Shown here: positions 8,518 to 16,677 of the stretch, piece by piece | Numbering within the stretch: position 1 is the stretch's first letter | How the letters are laid out: every line of letters begins with the position of its first letter | Source: Allomuricauda sp. | Lineage (GTDB): Bacteria; Bacteroidota; Bacteroidia; Flavobacteriales; Flavobacteriaceae | Reading direction: 5' to 3' | Length of the DNA: 64,000 nucleotides | NCBI GenBank assembly: GCA_003712125.1 | Contig: RHLF01000002.1 | Location: 744,001 to 808,000 of the forward strand | Notes under the pieces: model-generated | Seen by the model: only the letters and a program-made list of their open reading frames with translations | What the model was told of the DNA's origin: nothing | The model's database searches: none | Made by a program: the position numbers and the translations under genes

Positions 8518-9159
8518 ATGAAGGATACCCATAAACATCAAGGTATGCGGAGGCAACTTGCCGAAACGGTTGCCGCTAAGGGAATTACGGATAAAAAAGT
8601 TTTAGATGCCATACGTGCGATACCTCGGCATCTTTTTTTGGATAGTAGCTTTGAAGATCATGCTTATGTTGATAAGGCTTTTCCTATTCGCGCAGGACAA
8701 ACCATTTCACAGCCCTTCACGGTTGCCTTTCAAACAGAATTGCTTCAAGTTGGCCCAAATCATAAAGTTCTTGAGATAGGCACGGGCAGTGGCTACCAAA
8801 CGGCTGTATTATTGCATTTGAAGGCAAAGGTCTACACCATAGAGCGCCAACAAGAGCTGTTTAAAAAAACAAATTTGTTTTTTGAACGGATGGGATATCG
8901 ACCTAAAAAAGTTGTCTTTGGCGATGGTTACAAAGGATTGCCTGAAAATGCCCCTTTTGACAGTATAATTGTCACTGCTGGCGCACCAGAAGTTCCTAGA
9001 GCGCTTTTGGGGCAGTTGAAAATAGGTGGAAGATTGGTCGTACCCATTGGTGACGATGAGCAGGTGATGACGCTTTTTGTTCGCAAGTCAGAGAAGGAAT
9101 TTGAAAAGAAGGAATTGGGTGCCTTCCGATTTGTACCGATGTTGGAGAATAAGAATTAG
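8518..9159 (+). CDS. pcm: Protein-L-isoaspartate O-methyltransferase
   Basis: Methylates L-isoaspartyl residues of aged proteins with S-adenosylmethionine so that they can return to L-aspartate. The 213 residues are full length. The SAM-binding motif is EIGTGSGYQTA (86-96), preceded by the family motif RAGQTISQPF (58-67); the later motifs DSIIVTAGAPEVP and GGRLVVPIG are also present. It is transcribed away from the Gfo/Idh operon. Its stop overlaps the stop of the convergent smpB gene by 4 bases, so the two transcripts meet end to end with no room for a terminator. Confidence 0.96.
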   Translation: MKDTHKHQGMRRQLAETVAAKGITDKKVLDAIRAIPRHLFLDSSFEDHAYVDKAFPIRAGQTISQPFTVAFQTELLQVGPNHKVLEIGTGSGYQTAVLLHLKAKVYTIERQQELFKKTNLFFERMGYRPKKVVFGDGYKGLPENAPFDSIIVTAGAPEVPRALLGQLKIGGRLVVPIGDDEQVMTLFVRKSEKEFEKKELGAFRFVPMLENKN

Positions 9160-9620
9160 TGGTTGTTGAAATTCTTTTTTATCCGTGAAAGGTTTCTTTT
9201 GTTTTCACGATCTTTTATGGTTTCCCTCTTATCAAATTCTTTTTTACCTCGAGCCAGGCCAATATTTATTTTGGCGAGTCCCCTATCATTTAGAAAAAGG
9301 TTTATCGGTATAATCGTTAAACCGGCAGTGGCTACCTCTTTTCGAAGTTTTTTTAATTCTCTTTTGTTCAATAACAACTTACGTTCTGCCTTCGGCTTAT
9401 GGTTGTAATGGCTGCCATGGCTATACTCATCAATTTGCATATTGATTACAAACAGCTCTCCGTTATCATTGAATTCACAGAAACTTTGGGATAAGGATGC
9501 CTTGCCCAATCGTATGGATTTTATTTCGGTGCCAGAAAGTACAATCCCTGCCGTATATTTATCTAAAATCTCATAGTCAAAACGAGCGCGCTTGTTCTTT
9601 ATGTTGATGTTTGATTGCAT
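9156..9620 (-). CDS. smpB: SsrA-binding protein SmpB
   Basis: Binds tmRNA and brings it to ribosomes stalled on mRNAs without a stop codon, acting with alanyl-tRNA synthetase and EF-Tu in trans-translation. The 154 residues start MQSNINIKNKRARFDYEI, with the expected YTAGIVLSGTEIKSIR and HGSHYNHKP segments and the basic C-terminal tail that enters the mRNA path. ATG 9620 is preferred over the ATG at 9629, because the latter lies inside the promoter element; this mRNA may be almost leaderless. The gene converges on pcm. Confidence 0.96.
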   Translation of the reverse strand: MQSNINIKNKRARFDYEILDKYTAGIVLSGTEIKSIRLGKASLSQSFCEFNDNGELFVINMQIDEYSHGSHYNHKPKAERKLLLNKRELKKLRKEVATAGLTIIPINLFLNDRGLAKINIGLARGKKEFDKRETIKDRENKRNLSRIKKNFNNH

Positions 9621-9626
9621 GAACCG

Positions 9627-9634
9627 CAAAATTA
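9627..9634 (-). promoter_or_regulatory. -7 promoter element of smpB
   Basis: The minus strand reads TAATTTTG, matching TAnnTTTG, with only six bases between it and the smpB ATG at 9620. If transcription starts six bases after the final G, as inferred at the SRP RNA gene, the leader is about one base. Confidence 0.5.
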
Positions 9635-9666
9635 CAACTCTTTCGACTAGTTTGTAATGTTGTGGT

Positions 9667-9674
9667 TAGTTTTG
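9667..9674 (+). promoter_or_regulatory. -7 promoter element upstream of the DUF6503 gene
   Basis: The plus strand reads TAGTTTTG, matching TAnnTTTG, and would give a leader of about 18 bases before the ATG at 9698. No well-spaced -33 element was found; a TTTG lies too close, 12 bases upstream. Confidence 0.4.
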
Positions 9675-9697
9675 CGATTATTGGTTAAAGTCATTTC

Positions 9698-10441
9698 ATG
9701 AAAAAGCTTATACTGTTCTTTTTGGTGCTTTCTATTTTGTCTTGTCAAGAGGCCAAAGAACCACTCTCGGCCCAACACATAATTGATAAATCAATTGAAG
9801 CCTCGGGCGGCATCAATTACAAAGAAGCCCAAGTCTCCTTCAAATTTCGCGACAAAAAATACGCGTCAACCAATACAGCGGGTACTGTTGTTATGGAACG
9901 AATTAGCAACATGGATTCGGTGGTTATAAGAGACGTCAAAGAAAAAAATGATTTTAAACGATTTATAAACGATAGTCTGATCGCAGTTCCCGATTCCTTG
10001 GCAAGAAGGTATATGAATTCGATCAATTCCGTTCATTATTTTTCGAGACTTCCCTATGGTTTAAACGATGGGGCCGTTAAAAAAGAACTTTTGGAAGAAG
10101 TAACCATCAAGGGTACGCCTTATTACAAGGTAAAGGTAACATTTGACCAGCAAGGCGGGGGAGATGATTTCGAAGATATTTATCTGTATTGGTTTAACCA
10201 AGAAACCTTTCTGCCTGATTTTTTGGCCTACGAGTTTCATGTTGACGGTGGTGGGGTTCGCTTTCGACGTGCTTATAACGAACGATTTGTAAACGGCATT
10301 CGGTTTGTTGACTATGAAAATTACAAGGGGACACCAAAAGCATTTGATTTCTTTAAGATTGATAGTGTTTTTGCAGCTTCTGGTTTGGAGCTTTTGTCAA
10401 AAATTGAGCTGGAGCATATAGGTGTGAACCGACCCGATTAA
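9698..10441 (+). CDS. DUF6503-like lipoprotein
   Basis: A 247-residue predicted lipoprotein. The signal peptide runs MKKLILFFLVLSILSC, with the lipid-bearing Cys at 16, and the mature part keeps the pattern of the DUF6503 family: an early ASGG motif, then a beta-rich body with paired Asp and Tyr residues. The fold may resemble outer-membrane lipoprotein sorting proteins, which bind lipid or lipoprotein, but this is inference. Function is unknown. It converges with the histidine phosphatase gene, overlapping by 4 bases. Confidence 0.8.
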   Translation: MKKLILFFLVLSILSCQEAKEPLSAQHIIDKSIEASGGINYKEAQVSFKFRDKKYASTNTAGTVVMERISNMDSVVIRDVKEKNDFKRFINDSLIAVPDSLARRYMNSINSVHYFSRLPYGLNDGAVKKELLEEVTIKGTPYYKVKVTFDQQGGGDDFEDIYLYWFNQETFLPDFLAYEFHVDGGGVRFRRAYNERFVNGIRFVDYENYKGTPKAFDFFKIDSVFAASGLELLSKIELEHIGVNRPD

Positions 10442-10989
10442 AAAGTATTCAAACGAATATCGGTGGCCTTGCCATCAATAACCCGCACAATAAAAAGACT
10501 GCCATTGTCGGTATCGTCCATGGCATTGTATTTTTCCTCGCCCAATAATTTGTTGACCAATGCAGGTGTTGTGTTGCTATGCCCAACAATAAGCACATCT
10601 GACCCTTGGTTTTCAAGCATAAAGGCTTGCACATCCATATCAGGTTCATAGTAAACAATATCAATATCTTTTTTCACCGATGTCGGTGCAGCGGTCATTG
10701 AGGTGCGCTCATAATTGGTGGAATAAATGGCATCTAACTCGATGGGATCGAATATTTCGGCCCAGCGAATGGCACGGTCCAAACCGTCTTGGGTCAATTC
10801 CGGGTCTGGATTATCGGAATTGGTCCGATCTTTTTCCGCATGACGAATCAAATAATACGTAGAGATGACGGGTTCAGTTACAATTTCCTTACCCTTGTCA
10901 TCTTCGCAGGCGAGCATGAAAAGCACGAAACAAATGGCCCATAAATGTTGAAAATATTTCCGTAGTTTTAAAGTGCAAGCTTCCCCCAT
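10438..10989 (-). CDS. Exported histidine phosphatase lipoprotein
   Basis: A 183-residue phosphohydrolase of the histidine phosphatase (phosphoglycerate mutase-like/SixA) superfamily. The phospho-His motif is YLIRHAEKDR and the second catalytic His lies in IVGHSNTTPAL. A hydrophobic signal ending in FMLAC (Cys 28) predicts a lipoprotein, so it probably acts in the periplasm, unlike cytoplasmic SixA. The substrate is unknown; a phosphoprotein or a small phosphate ester is possible. It is a single-gene unit facing the DUF6503 gene and diverging from the PorP/SprF-like gene. Confidence 0.9.
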   Translation of the reverse strand: MGEACTLKLRKYFQHLWAICFVLFMLACEDDKGKEIVTEPVISTYYLIRHAEKDRTNSDNPDPELTQDGLDRAIRWAEIFDPIELDAIYSTNYERTSMTAAPTSVKKDIDIVYYEPDMDVQAFMLENQGSDVLIVGHSNTTPALVNKLLGEEKYNAMDDTDNGSLFIVRVIDGKATDIRLNTF

Positions 10990-11037
10990 GTTTTACTTTT
11001 AACTTGACTAAAATTAGCACTAAATTTTTATTTGCTG

Positions 11038-12801
11038 ATGAAAAGGCTTTTTTGCGTTTTTCTTTTTCTTTTTTTAATCGACGGTTTGCGGTCACAAAAC
11101 GTGGTATTGCCCGAAGACTTGAGACAGCACAATTTAACGCAATTTAATGCCAATCTTTTGAATCCAACCTTTTCTATTGATGTCAATAGACCGAATGCTA
11201 TTTCGTTATGGAGTCGCTGGCAATGGCAAACGATAGATGGCGACCCGACAAGTATATTTTTAAGTTATACGGGAAATATAAATGAGGTTTCAGCCTTTAA
11301 TGTAGGGTTTCTTCAACACAACACCGGAACGTTTTTGAATACCGGTGGTGTTTTGAATTATGCGCGTAGTATAATCTCAGAAAACAATCTTCGATTGATT
11401 TTTGCCGTAAATCTGATCGGGTTTCAGCAAGAATTAGCCGATGATAGGTTCGTGATGGATGCAGATCTTGATTTACCCCAATTGCAGGATGGCAACCAAT
11501 TTCTCTTACGGCTAAACCCGGGAGTGCGACTTGAAATCAATGATTTTGACCTGGCCTTGAGTTTGGAGAATGGCATTAACTTAATTTCTGCAGAAAGTGT
11601 GGCGTCAGATTCCGGTAAAAACTTCGTGGGCATCATAAGCAATGATTTTCCACTAACCCTTTTTTCGGGTCTCGAAGATGCCTTTCTTAGGCCTGCACTG
11701 TATGTGAAAACCTTGGCAAATGCCGACACCCAATTTGGCCTAAACACCTTGTTGTCCACTTCAAAATTCTGGTTGCAAGGAGGGTACAACAATTTTTATG
11801 GTCCGTCAGTAGGTCTGGGGGGCACCTTTGCAAAAAGTTTTTCGATAGGTGGGTTGCTTGAATTTCCAACAGATGCGACTTTACGTGATGAGTCTTCAAC
11901 CTTCGAATTGGTACTTTCCTATCATTTTGATAGCGTTGGTAAAAAAAAGGAGACCATTGGATTTGAAAATGAACAAGTTGATGACGCTATCGAGCTAAAA
12001 GAAACTGTCGACAACCCCACCCAGCAAGAGCAAAGTGAAAATCGAAGCAAGTTATTGGAAGAACAACAAAGAGAAAAAGATTCCTTGGATAATGTCGCGA
12101 AAGCACTTCGGAATGCGAAAGTGCGTGATTCGTTAAATCAAACACGTATCGCGATGGAACAAAAAAGAGTTCAAGATTCCATTTCCCAGGCCCAGAGGCG
12201 TGAAGAGGCCAAGCTCGAATCGCAAAGGCGTAACGACAGCATTGTAGCAGAACAGCAGCGAATTGAAAAGCAACGGCAAGAACGACAACAGCGGATCGCC
12301 AAACAGCAACGTGAAAAGGATTCCCTAGAACAAGTGGCTCAAGAGCGCAGAAATAGTGCCATACGTGATTCTATCAACGAGGTTCGGATGGCGGCAAAAG
12401 CTAAAAGGGTACGCGATTCCATAGCACAAGTTCAACAGGCACAGGAAGAAGCTCTAATGACCGAACAAAAACGAAAGGACAGCATAGCCGCCCTTCAAGA
12501 AGAGGACGTTGAAGTACAACCTAATGAAAAGTATGAAGAAGTGCGCACGGCCGATGGCCTTGAACCTGGCTTTTACTTAATCGCCAATGTTTTTGGCACT
12601 AAAAAATATTTTGAAAGCTTCATGAAATCCTTGCAAGACAAGGGGTTGCAGCCAAAATCATTTTTCCGAAAATTAAATGGGTATAACTATGTATACCTCG
12701 AACGTTACAATACGATAGATGAGGCCAGAAGGGCTCGAGACACTAATTTCGGAGGTAAATATCCTGATAAGACATGGATATTTCGGGTAAGAGGAGAATA
12801 G
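11038..12801 (+). CDS. PorP/SprF-type outer-membrane protein with coiled-coil repeats and SPOR-like C-terminus
   Basis: A 587-residue exported protein. After a signal peptide (about 1-19) residues 20-305 look like the PorP/SprF beta-barrel family linked to type IX secretion and gliding: LNPTFSID near the start, then alternating Gly-rich strands ending in a VLSYHF segment. Residues about 330-495 are a charged coiled coil rich in Arg, Gln and repeated RDSI/KDSL motifs, made of two copies of an 80-residue unit. The end (about 505-587) looks like a SPOR domain, which in other proteins binds denuded peptidoglycan. Together this suggests an outer-membrane protein tethered to the cell wall. The start is ATG 11038; a TTG at 11032 is less likely. 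Confidence 0.8.
   Translation: MKRLFCVFLFLFLIDGLRSQNVVLPEDLRQHNLTQFNANLLNPTFSIDVNRPNAISLWSRWQWQTIDGDPTSIFLSYTGNINEVSAFNVGFLQHNTGTFLNTGGVLNYARSIISENNLRLIFAVNLIGFQQELADDRFVMDADLDLPQLQDGNQFLLRLNPGVRLEINDFDLALSLENGINLISAESVASDSGKNFVGIISNDFPLTLFSGLEDAFLRPALYVKTLANADTQFGLNTLLSTSKFWLQGGYNNFYGPSVGLGGTFAKSFSIGGLLEFPTDATLRDESSTFELVLSYHFDSVGKKKETIGFENEQVDDAIELKETVDNPTQQEQSENRSKLLEEQQREKDSLDNVAKALRNAKVRDSLNQTRIAMEQKRVQDSISQAQRREEAKLESQRRNDSIVAEQQRIEKQRQERQQRIAKQQREKDSLEQVAQERRNSAIRDSINEVRMAAKAKRVRDSIAQVQQAQEEALMTEQKRKDSIAALQEEDVEVQPNEKYEEVRTADGLEPGFYLIANVFGTKKYFESFMKSLQDKGLQPKSFFRKLNGYNYVYLERYNTIDEARRARDTNFGGKYPDKTWIFRVRGE
12070..12525 (+). repeat. In-gene tandem repeat with an exact 240-base period
   Basis: Two copies of an 80-codon unit begin at 12070 and 12310. 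Both open with REKDSL, continue with VA and an RN pair, then RDS, KRV, DSI and a final KDSI or NDSI. The exact codon period with diverged sequence indicates an old internal duplication of the coiled-coil stalk. The second copy is slightly shorter before it gives way to the acidic linker. Confidence 0.8.
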
Positions 12802-12811
12802 TTTTGATGCC

Positions 12812-13414
12812 TTATGACAAGGTTCGAATCTCTTTTTTGATCAATTGTTCCAAATAGGCGACCGTATTCACCAAATATTTTCTATCTCGTGTCATGGTGG
12901 CCATGGCAACTGCTCCCTGCAACATGGTGTACATTTGTTTTGCAAACTGCGAGGGTTGAACCGGTAACCGAATTTCCCCTTGATTTTGACCATTTTCAAG
13001 AACCAATGCGATTTCCCCTTCTATTTCCTTGATCGTTTCTTTTACCGCTGCCGCAAGTTGTGCGTTATTGTGTTGGGCATCAACACCAACATTTAAAATA
13101 GGGCAACCCCCATGAGGCAATGTGAACACATCATATTGCCGGTAAAAGGTAATGAGTGAAAAAATCTTATCTAAGGCAGCTCCCTCGACAGCAAGTCTTT
13201 CACGAATTTCAGTTAGCAGTAAATTTCGGTTGTACTCAAAAGAAGAAAGTGCCAGGGCCTCTTTGTTTTCAAAATTGCCATAAATGGCGCCTTTGGTCAA
13301 ACCCGTAGCCTCGGTCATGTCACTCATGCTGGTGCCAACATAACCAAACTTATTAAAGATCGGGGCAACAGTTTCGATGATGTAGGCCGTAGTCTTTTCG
13401 GCTTTGGTCGTCAT
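12812..13414 (-). CDS. TetR/AcrR family transcriptional regulator
   Basis: A 200-residue repressor-type protein. The N-terminal helix-turn-helix is seen in TSMSDMTEATGLTKGAIYGNF (about 25-45), the standard TetR DNA-binding segment, and the rest is an all-helical ligand-binding and dimerisation domain resembling the TetR_C class found next to hydrolases or reductases. No target gene is adjacent on the same strand. An 18-base inverted repeat 42 bases before its start is probably its own operator, so it likely represses itself. The inducer is unknown. Confidence 0.92.
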   Translation of the reverse strand: MTTKAEKTTAYIIETVAPIFNKFGYVGTSMSDMTEATGLTKGAIYGNFENKEALALSSFEYNRNLLLTEIRERLAVEGAALDKIFSLITFYRQYDVFTLPHGGCPILNVGVDAQHNNAQLAAAVKETIKEIEGEIALVLENGQNQGEIRLPVQPSQFAKQMYTMLQGAVAMATMTRDRKYLVNTVAYLEQLIKKEIRTLS

Positions 13415-13455
13415 GATTGAATGATTGGTTTGGGTGGTCTAAGATAAAAAAAAAG

Positions 13456-13473
13456 ATATACTACACGGTATAT
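13456..13473. promoter_or_regulatory. Inverted repeat, probable TetR operator
   Basis: The arms ATATAC and GTATAT are perfect inverted repeats separated by six bases, centred about 51 bases before the TetR start codon. The size and position fit a self-regulatory operator. The site also lies just beyond the clpB terminator. Confidence 0.5.
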
Positions 13474-13477
13474 TAAA

Positions 13478-13509
13478 TAAAAAAAGCCCTTTCGAAAGTG
13501 AAAGGGCTT
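13478..13509 (-). terminator. Rho-independent terminator of clpB
   Basis: A perfect ten-base-pair stem (AAGCCCTTTC with GAAAGGGCTT) with a six-base loop is followed on the minus strand by a T run. It begins 8 bases after the clpB stop codon. Confidence 0.85.
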
Positions 13510-13516
13510 ACATCAT

Positions 13517-16117
13517 TTAATTTACGAGTTCAGAATGATTTCGAAATACCAGGGCATTATCAAATGAATCTAATAGTACGATACTTTCATTCTTCAACCT
13601 TCCTGCCAGAAGCTCTTTTGACAGATTGTTCAGCACTTCTTTTTGAATTAATCGTTTAATGGGTCGTGCACCGTACTGTGGGTCATAACCCTTATTTGAC
13701 AAATAATCAATCGCCTCTTCCGTAGCATCAAGGGTAATATGCTGCTTTGCCACTAGTTTTTTAAGCTGCTCCAACTGCAGTTTCACGATTTCTTTGATGT
13801 CAGATTTATTCAAAGGGGTGAACATAACGATATCATCGATACGGTTCAAAAACTCCGGTCTCACTGTTTTTTTCAGTAATCCCAATACCTCTGCACGCGA
13901 TGATGCTATGGCATTTTCAATGTTATCGCTTGCTTCAAACTGCTCTTGAATGATATGGCTACCCAAATTGCTTGTCATGATAATGATCGCATTTTTGAAG
14001 TCTGCCACCCTTCCCTTATTGTCTGTTAACCGGCCCTCATCCAGCACTTGCAATAAAATATTGAAAGTGTCAGGATGCGCTTTTTCAATTTCATCAAGCA
14101 AAATGACCGAATAGGGTTTTCTACGAACGGCCTCCGTCAGTTGCCCACCTTCGTCATAACCCACGTATCCTGGAGGTGCGCCAACGAGTCGGCTTACCGA
14201 ATGCCGCTCTTGGTATTCGCTCATATCGATTCGTGTCAGGGCATTTTCATCATCAAAGAGGTAGGCAGCCAGTGTTTTGGCCAATTCGGTTTTACCTACT
14301 CCTGTCGTTCCCAAAAACAAGAAGGATCCAATGGGTCTTCTTGAATCTTGTAATCCAGCCCTGCTTCTTCGGATAGCATCTGAAACTGCTTCAATTGCTT
14401 CCTCTTGACCAACAACCCGTTTTTCCATCACCTGTTCCAGTTGCAATAGCTTTTCTCGCTCACTCTGCATCATTTTGGTTACCGGTATTCCAGTCCATTT
14501 TGCCACCACCTCAGCGATATCATCATTGGTAACTTCCTCTTTAATTAAGGTTTCTGAACTTTGTTCTGCCAGCAACTGATCTTGTAGGGTTTCCAGCTTT
14601 TCTTGTGCTTCTTTAATCTTTCCATAACGCAGCTCTGCAACCTTGCCGTAATCACCGTTGCGCTCGGCGCGTTCCGCTTCTTGCTTGAAATTTTCGATAT
14701 CCTGTTTGGTTTTTTGAATGCCATCAACCAGACTTTTTTCACTCTCCCATTTCGCAAATATTTGATTACGTTCCTCCTTTAGATTAGCCAACTCAAGATT
14801 TAAGGCTTTTAATTTTTCTTTATCATTTTCACGTTTGATGGCCTCAATCTCAATTTCAAGTTGCATGATCTTTCGATCAAGCACATCCAATTCTTCAGGT
14901 TTTGAATTGATTTCCATACGTAGTTTAGATGCCGCTTCGTCCATAAGGTCAATTGCCTTATCGGGTAAAAACCGATTTGTGATATAGCGTTGTGAAAGCT
15001 CTACTGCTGCAATCACGGCCTCATCTTTGATACGCACTTTGTGGTGGGTTTCATACTTCTCTTTGATTCCGCGTAATATAGAAATGGCACTTTCTGTATC
15101 AGGTTCATCAACTACCACTTTTTGAAACCGACGTTCCAAGGCCTTGTCTTTTTCAAAATACTTTTGGTATTCGTCAAGGGTGGTTGCTCCAATCGCACGC
15201 AATGCTCCTCGTGCCAATGCTGGCTTTAAAATATTGGCTGCGTCCATGGCACCCTGTCCACCTCCTGCACCCACAAGCGTATGTATTTCATCAATAAAGA
15301 GAACAATGTCTCCATCAGAGGTTGTTACTTCTTTGATGACTGACTTTAAGCGTTCTTCAAATTCACCTTTGTATTTGGCACCTGCGATGAGGGCTCCCAT
15401 ATCAAGGGAAAAGATTGTTTTCTCTTTAAGGTTTTCGGGTACATCTCCCTGTACGATACGATGGGCAAGTCCCTCGGCAATAGCCGTTTTACCCACACCG
15501 GGTTCACCAACCAACATGGGGTTGTTCTTGGTTCTTCGTGATAGGATCTGCAACACCCTCCGGATTTCCTCATCCCTTCCGATTACCGGGTCTAATTTGC
15601 CGCTATCGGCCATGGCATTGAGGTTATTGGCATATTTACTGAGGGCGTTATAGGTTTCTTCCGCACTTTGTGAGGTGACCCTATTTCCTTTTCGAAGTTC
15701 CTCAATGGCTGCAATTAAAGCTTTTTCAGTAGCCCCTTGATCCTTAAGAATCTGACTGATTTTGCTTTTTGATTTGAATATGGCAAGCAGCAAATGTTCC
15801 AATGAGACGAATTCATCATTCATCTTCTTTGCCACAAGAGTTGCCTCGTTTAAGGTTTTACCTGCTTCTCGAGAGAACATGAAGTCACCCCCTGATACTT
15901 TGGGTAGGCTTTCCAATTCGTTCTCCAAGATTTGTTGCACCATCTCGGCATTTACCGCAAGCTTTTTTAGGATAAAGGGCAATACATTTTCATCCACAAT
16001 GCCTATGGCCTTGTAGACATGTTCATTTTCAATCTGTTGATGTCCTAATTCTTGGGCCAAGAGTTGTGCCTGCCGAATGGCTTCCTGTGATTTTATAGTG
16101 AAATTGTTCAAATTCAT
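13517..16117 (-). CDS. clpB: ATP-dependent disaggregase ClpB
   Basis: A cytoplasmic Hsp100 chaperone that pulls polypeptides out of aggregates together with DnaK, also encoded in this window. The 866 residues cover the Clp N-domain (1-145), the first AAA+ module with Walker A GEPGVGKTA and Walker B VLFIDEIH, the coiled-coil middle domain (about 400-530) that marks ClpB rather than ClpA or ClpC, and the second AAA+ module with GTTGVGKTE and ILLDEIEKA, then the D2 C-terminal domain. It is a single-gene unit with its own terminator. A palindrome GACA-N3-TGTC 48 bases upstream is shared with the dnaK upstream region. Confidence 0.98.
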   Translation of the reverse strand: MNLNNFTIKSQEAIRQAQLLAQELGHQQIENEHVYKAIGIVDENVLPFILKKLAVNAEMVQQILENELESLPKVSGGDFMFSREAGKTLNEATLVAKKMNDEFVSLEHLLLAIFKSKSKISQILKDQGATEKALIAAIEELRKGNRVTSQSAEETYNALSKYANNLNAMADSGKLDPVIGRDEEIRRVLQILSRRTKNNPMLVGEPGVGKTAIAEGLAHRIVQGDVPENLKEKTIFSLDMGALIAGAKYKGEFEERLKSVIKEVTTSDGDIVLFIDEIHTLVGAGGGQGAMDAANILKPALARGALRAIGATTLDEYQKYFEKDKALERRFQKVVVDEPDTESAISILRGIKEKYETHHKVRIKDEAVIAAVELSQRYITNRFLPDKAIDLMDEAASKLRMEINSKPEELDVLDRKIMQLEIEIEAIKRENDKEKLKALNLELANLKEERNQIFAKWESEKSLVDGIQKTKQDIENFKQEAERAERNGDYGKVAELRYGKIKEAQEKLETLQDQLLAEQSSETLIKEEVTNDDIAEVVAKWTGIPVTKMMQSEREKLLQLEQVMEKRVVGQEEAIEAVSDAIRRSRAGLQDSRRPIGSFLFLGTTGVGKTELAKTLAAYLFDDENALTRIDMSEYQERHSVSRLVGAPPGYVGYDEGGQLTEAVRRKPYSVILLDEIEKAHPDTFNILLQVLDEGRLTDNKGRVADFKNAIIIMTSNLGSHIIQEQFEASDNIENAIASSRAEVLGLLKKTVRPEFLNRIDDIVMFTPLNKSDIKEIVKLQLEQLKKLVAKQHITLDATEEAIDYLSNKGYDPQYGARPIKRLIQKEVLNNLSKELLAGRLKNESIVLLDSFDNALVFRNHSELVN

Positions 16118-16164
16118 TTTCTTTTTTCTTTACAGGGTCAATAATCCTACCAAGGCCCTGTGTC

Positions 16165-16177
16165 GGACAAAATGTCC
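16165..16177. promoter_or_regulatory. Palindrome GACA-N3-TGTC upstream of clpB
   Basis: The 13-base sequence is a perfect inverted repeat (GGACA, three bases, TGTCC), part of a 15-base palindrome. The dnaK upstream region has the same core with the same 3-base spacer. It sits between the divergent clpB and ytxJ genes. It is not CIRCE. Confidence 0.5.
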
Positions 16178-16257
16178 GTAAAACCCTTATAATTCAAGAC
16201 ATTTAGTCAGGTTGTAAGTTTTTTTGAAGATGTCGACCTAACTTATAAATTAGCAGT

Positions 16258-16647
16258 ATGGGATTGATAAAATCGCTTTTCGGAAAAAGTTCAAAACAAA
16301 ATGCCCCTGAGACCAAAGTGCCATGGGTTTCTTTGAATGAAATATCAATGTTGGATAGCATTCAAGCGAAATCTGATGAAAGACCTCAGTTGATTTTTAA
16401 ACACTCAACCACATGTGGTATCAGTCGAATGGTGTTGAACATGTTCAGCGGAAATTATGGCTATGCTGATGAATTTGACACCTATTACTTGGATTTGCAT
16501 GCGCACCGTGACATTTCGAACTGGGTGGCACAGAAATTTGGAGTTATCCATCAATCGCCGCAATTGCTGGTTATAAAAAATGGTCAAGTTGTGTATCACA
16601 CTTCCCATGGTGCCATTACCGATGTGGATCTGAATGCCTTTCTATAA
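16258..16647 (+). CDS. ytxJ: Monothiol bacilliredoxin YtxJ
   Basis: A small thioredoxin-fold protein (129 residues) of the YtxJ family, thought to remove bacillithiol from thiolated proteins in species that make this thiol. The active-site Cys lies in the motif KHSTTCGISR (about 48-57), where the family has a single reactive Cys in the TCPIS type of context, and the thioredoxin fold is completed by the QSPQLLVIKNG segment with the cis-Pro. Presence of YtxJ implies that the organism makes bacillithiol. It is transcribed away from clpB and ends at a strong two-way terminator. Confidence 0.9.
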   Translation: MGLIKSLFGKSSKQNAPETKVPWVSLNEISMLDSIQAKSDERPQLIFKHSTTCGISRMVLNMFSGNYGYADEFDTYYLDLHAHRDISNWVAQKFGVIHQSPQLLVIKNGQVVYHTSHGAITDVDLNAFL

Positions 16648-16648
16648 A

Positions 16649-16674
16649 AAAAAGCCCCGAATTCGGGGCTTTTT
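16649..16674. terminator. Two-way terminator between ytxJ and the lipoprotein gene
   Basis: AGCCCCGAATTCGGGGCT is a perfect 18-base palindrome with a run of A before and a run of T after it. It sits between convergent genes and can end both transcripts. Confidence 0.9.
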
Positions 16675-16677
16675 AGT

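Noticed and set aside
15144-15653. A 169-codon open frame on the plus strand
   Set aside because: It lies wholly antisense to clpB, has no promoter element, and reads as basic, Ser/Arg-rich sequence typical of antisense frames.
16133-16160. CAGGG...CCCTG hairpin in the clpB leader
   Set aside because: Only five base pairs with a long loop; too weak to claim.
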